In this document: one piece after another, positions 62,352 to 64,000 of the stretch | How the letters are laid out: every line of letters starts with the position of its first letter | Position numbering within the stretch: position 1 is the first letter of the stretch | Source of the DNA: Desulfobaccales bacterium | GTDB taxonomy: Bacteria; Desulfobacterota; Desulfobaccia; Desulfobaccales; 0-14-0-80-60-11 | Length of the DNA: 64,000 nt | Assembly: GCA_037481655.1 (NCBI GenBank) | Contig: JBBFLF010000002.1 | Span: 65,856 to 129,855 of the forward strand | Direction: 5' to 3' | Notes under the pieces: generated by a model | Databases searched by the model: none | Told to the model about the DNA's origin: nothing | Seen by the model: only the letters and a program-made list of their open reading frames with translations | Made by a program: the position numbers and the translations under genes

Positions 62352-64000
62352 ATGGCGCGCTTTTTCATCCATCGGCCCATCGTGGCCATCGTCATCGCCA
62401 TCGCCATGGTGATTGTGGGCGTGGTGGCCATTTTGAGCCTGCCCGTGGCCCAGTACCCCAACATCGTGCCGCCGGAAATCATTATCAACACCACCTACGT
62501 GGGGGCCGACGCCTTAACGGTGGAGCAGTCCGTGGCCACGCCCATCGAGCAGGAAATGAGCGGCGTGGAGAACATGAACTACATGTACTCCCTGAACGCC
62601 AACAACGGCGAGCTGAAGCTGTATGTGAACTTTGACGTCAAAATGGACCCCAACACCGCCCAGGTGCTGGCTCAGATGCGCCAGTCCCAGGCCGAGGCCA
62701 AACTGCCGGAGGATGTGCGCAACTACGGGGTCACCGTCAAGAAGTCCACCGCCGCGCCCCTGATGCTGGTGAACCTTATCTCCCCGGGCGGCACCTACGA
62801 CGCCGTCTTCCTGGCCAACTACGCCTACATCAACTTAAACGACCAGATCACCCGGGTGCCCGGGATCGCCAGCGTCACGGTGTTTGGGGCCGGGCAGTAT
62901 GCCATGCGCCTCTGGGTCCGGCCGGACCAATTGGCCAAGCTCAATATCACCATTCCGGAGATCGTGGCGGCCGTCCAGAAGCAGAACACCGTCAATCCCG
63001 CGGGTCAGGTGGGGGCGGAGCCGGCCCCGCCGGGCCAGGAATACACCTATGCCATCCGCTCCCAGGGGCGCCTGGAACACCCCGAGGAGTTTGCCCAGAT
63101 TGTGCTCCGGGCCAATCCCGACGGCTCCCTGGTGCGCCTCAAAGACGTGGCCCGCATCGAGCTGGGGGCCCAGACCTACGCCATTCAGGGGCGCCTGAAC
63201 GGCAGGCCCGCCGCGGTCCTGGCCCTGTATCAGCTCCCCGGCACCAATGCCATCCAGGCGGTGGACGGGGTGAAGGCCCTCATGGCCCGGGCCAAGGGGT
63301 CCTTCCCGCCGGACATGGACTACGTCATCGCCCTGGACACCACCCAGGCGGTGCGGGAGGGCATCAAGGAGATCCTCCACACCCTGTTTGAGGCCCTGGT
63401 GCTGGTGATCATTGTGGTCTTTATCTTCCTCCAGGGCTGGCGGGCCACCCTCATCCCGGCCCTGGCGGTGCCCGTGTCCCTCATCGGCACCTTCGCCTTC
63501 TTTCCCCTCATCGGCTTTTCCATCAACACCATCGCTTTGATGGGGCTGGTCCTGGCCATCGGGCTGGTGGTGGACGACGCCATCGTGGTGGTGGAGGCGG
63601 TGGAGCACCACATTGAACAGGGCCTCTCCCCCAAAGACGCCACCCTCAGGGCTATGGAGGAGGTCTCCGGGCCGGTGGTGGCCATCGCCCTGGTGCTCTC
63701 CGCGGTCTTTTTGCCCACCATCTTCATTCCGGGGATCACCGGCCGCCTCTACCAGCAGTTCGCCGTCACCATCGCCATCAGCGTGCTCATTTCCGCCTTC
63801 AACGCCCTGACCCTCTCTCCGGCCCTGGCCGCCCTGATTTTGAAACCTAATAAGGAATCCAGAGGGCCGCTCAGTCGCTTCTACCGCTGGTTCAACGAGG
63901 TCTTCAGCCGGGCCACCAATGGCTACGTGCGCTGGTGCGGGGTGTGCATCCGCAAGGTGGGCCTCAGCCTGCTCTTTCTCCTATTGATCGCCGGGCTCAC
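62352..64000 (+). CDS. RND efflux transporter (AcrB/MdtF type), 3' end cut by window
   Basis: The first 549 codons of an inner-membrane proton-driven drug exporter. ARFFIHRPIVAIVIAIAMVIVG, SLPVAQYPNIVPPEIIINT, the GGTYDAVFLANYAYINLNDQITRVPGI region and LIPALAVPVSLIGTFAFFPLIGFSINTIALMGLVLAIGLVVDDAIVVVEAVEHH in part (with the conserved aspartates in helix 4) are diagnostic of the HAE1 family. The frame is open to the window end, so about half the gene is missing. The outer-membrane channel gene, if present, lies beyond. Confidence 0.96.
   Translation, partial: MARFFIHRPIVAIVIAIAMVIVGVVAILSLPVAQYPNIVPPEIIINTTYVGADALTVEQSVATPIEQEMSGVENMNYMYSLNANNGELKLYVNFDVKMDPNTAQVLAQMRQSQAEAKLPEDVRNYGVTVKKSTAAPLMLVNLISPGGTYDAVFLANYAYINLNDQITRVPGIASVTVFGAGQYAMRLWVRPDQLAKLNITIPEIVAAVQKQNTVNPAGQVGAEPAPPGQEYTYAIRSQGRLEHPEEFAQIVLRANPDGSLVRLKDVARIELGAQTYAIQGRLNGRPAAVLALYQLPGTNAIQAVDGVKALMARAKGSFPPDMDYVIALDTTQAVREGIKEILHTLFEALVLVIIVVFIFLQGWRATLIPALAVPVSLIGTFAFFPLIGFSINTIALMGLVLAIGLVVDDAIVVVEAVEHHIEQGLSPKDATLRAMEEVSGPVVAIALVLSAVFLPTIFIPGITGRLYQQFAVTIAISVLISAFNALTLSPALAALILKPNKESRGPLSRFYRWFNEVFSRATNGYVRWCGVCIRKVGLSLLFLLLIAGL

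Overview
The window is GC-rich bacterial chromosome, almost fully coding on both strands. Several features point to an anaerobic Desulfobacterota (former Deltaproteobacteria), perhaps near Desulfobacca or Syntrophobacter: an ATP synthase operon with paired b' and b subunits but no a or c subunit, the flhF-flhG-fliA module, a stand-alone AICAR transformylase, a small [4Fe-4S] ferredoxin, many PAS/CHASE hybrid kinases, and a probable selenoprotein. The taxonomic assignment is inference; no rRNA gene is present.

Layout. 1-4.1 kb: the end of a flagellar regulatory operon (flhF cut by the window edge, flhG, fliA, small accessory genes). 4.6-6.3 kb: adenine deaminase. 6.3-7.4 kb: a candidate structured RNA and a secreted Cache-domain protein. 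7.6-11.5 kb: proS-rel operon. 11.7-18.8 kb: rpmB, a secreted metzincin-type protease, radical SAM, DUF488, PAS, ferredoxin, cupin, AICARFT, three small unknowns and tadA. 18.9-24.1 kb: two tRNA-Ser genes, dnaX-ebfC-recR, one strikingly AT-rich methyltransferase-like gene, and rodA. 24.1-30.2 kb: atpF'-F-H-A-G-D-C with a clear promoter and terminator. 30.2-33.9 kb: glmU and glmS (UDP-GlcNAc synthesis). 34.2-40.6 kb: an unknown protein, a heavy-metal-associated (HMA-like) protein with an in-frame UGA, ridA, a zinc ribbon protein, purine nucleoside phosphorylase, a DUF134 regulator coupled to purM, and tsaB. 40.8-44.8 kb: dxr-rseP, thiC-like gene, tRNA-Gln. 45.1-50.7 kb: TauE/SafE permease, then a cobalamin uptake operon (btuB-btuF-btuC) under a cobalamin riboswitch with its own terminator. 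51-60.7 kb: a large signalling block (two hybrid kinases, an Hpt protein, a REC-GGDEF protein, tRNA-Asn, and a kinase without its phosphoacceptor histidine). 61.2-64 kb: an RND efflux adaptor and pump, the pump cut by the window end.

The most unusual item is the HMA-like gene at 35444-35704. Its reading frame continues through a UGA placed exactly where the first Cys of a CxxC metal site would be (U-V-G-C), which predicts selenocysteine. The second theme is a family of GC-rich inverted-repeat elements placed between genes in head-to-head pairs, one pair enclosing a perfect 18-bp hairpin with a CGAA loop. The AT-rich gene between recR and rodA looks recently acquired. Purine genes (ade, AICARFT, PNP, purM) recur through the window but do not form one operon.
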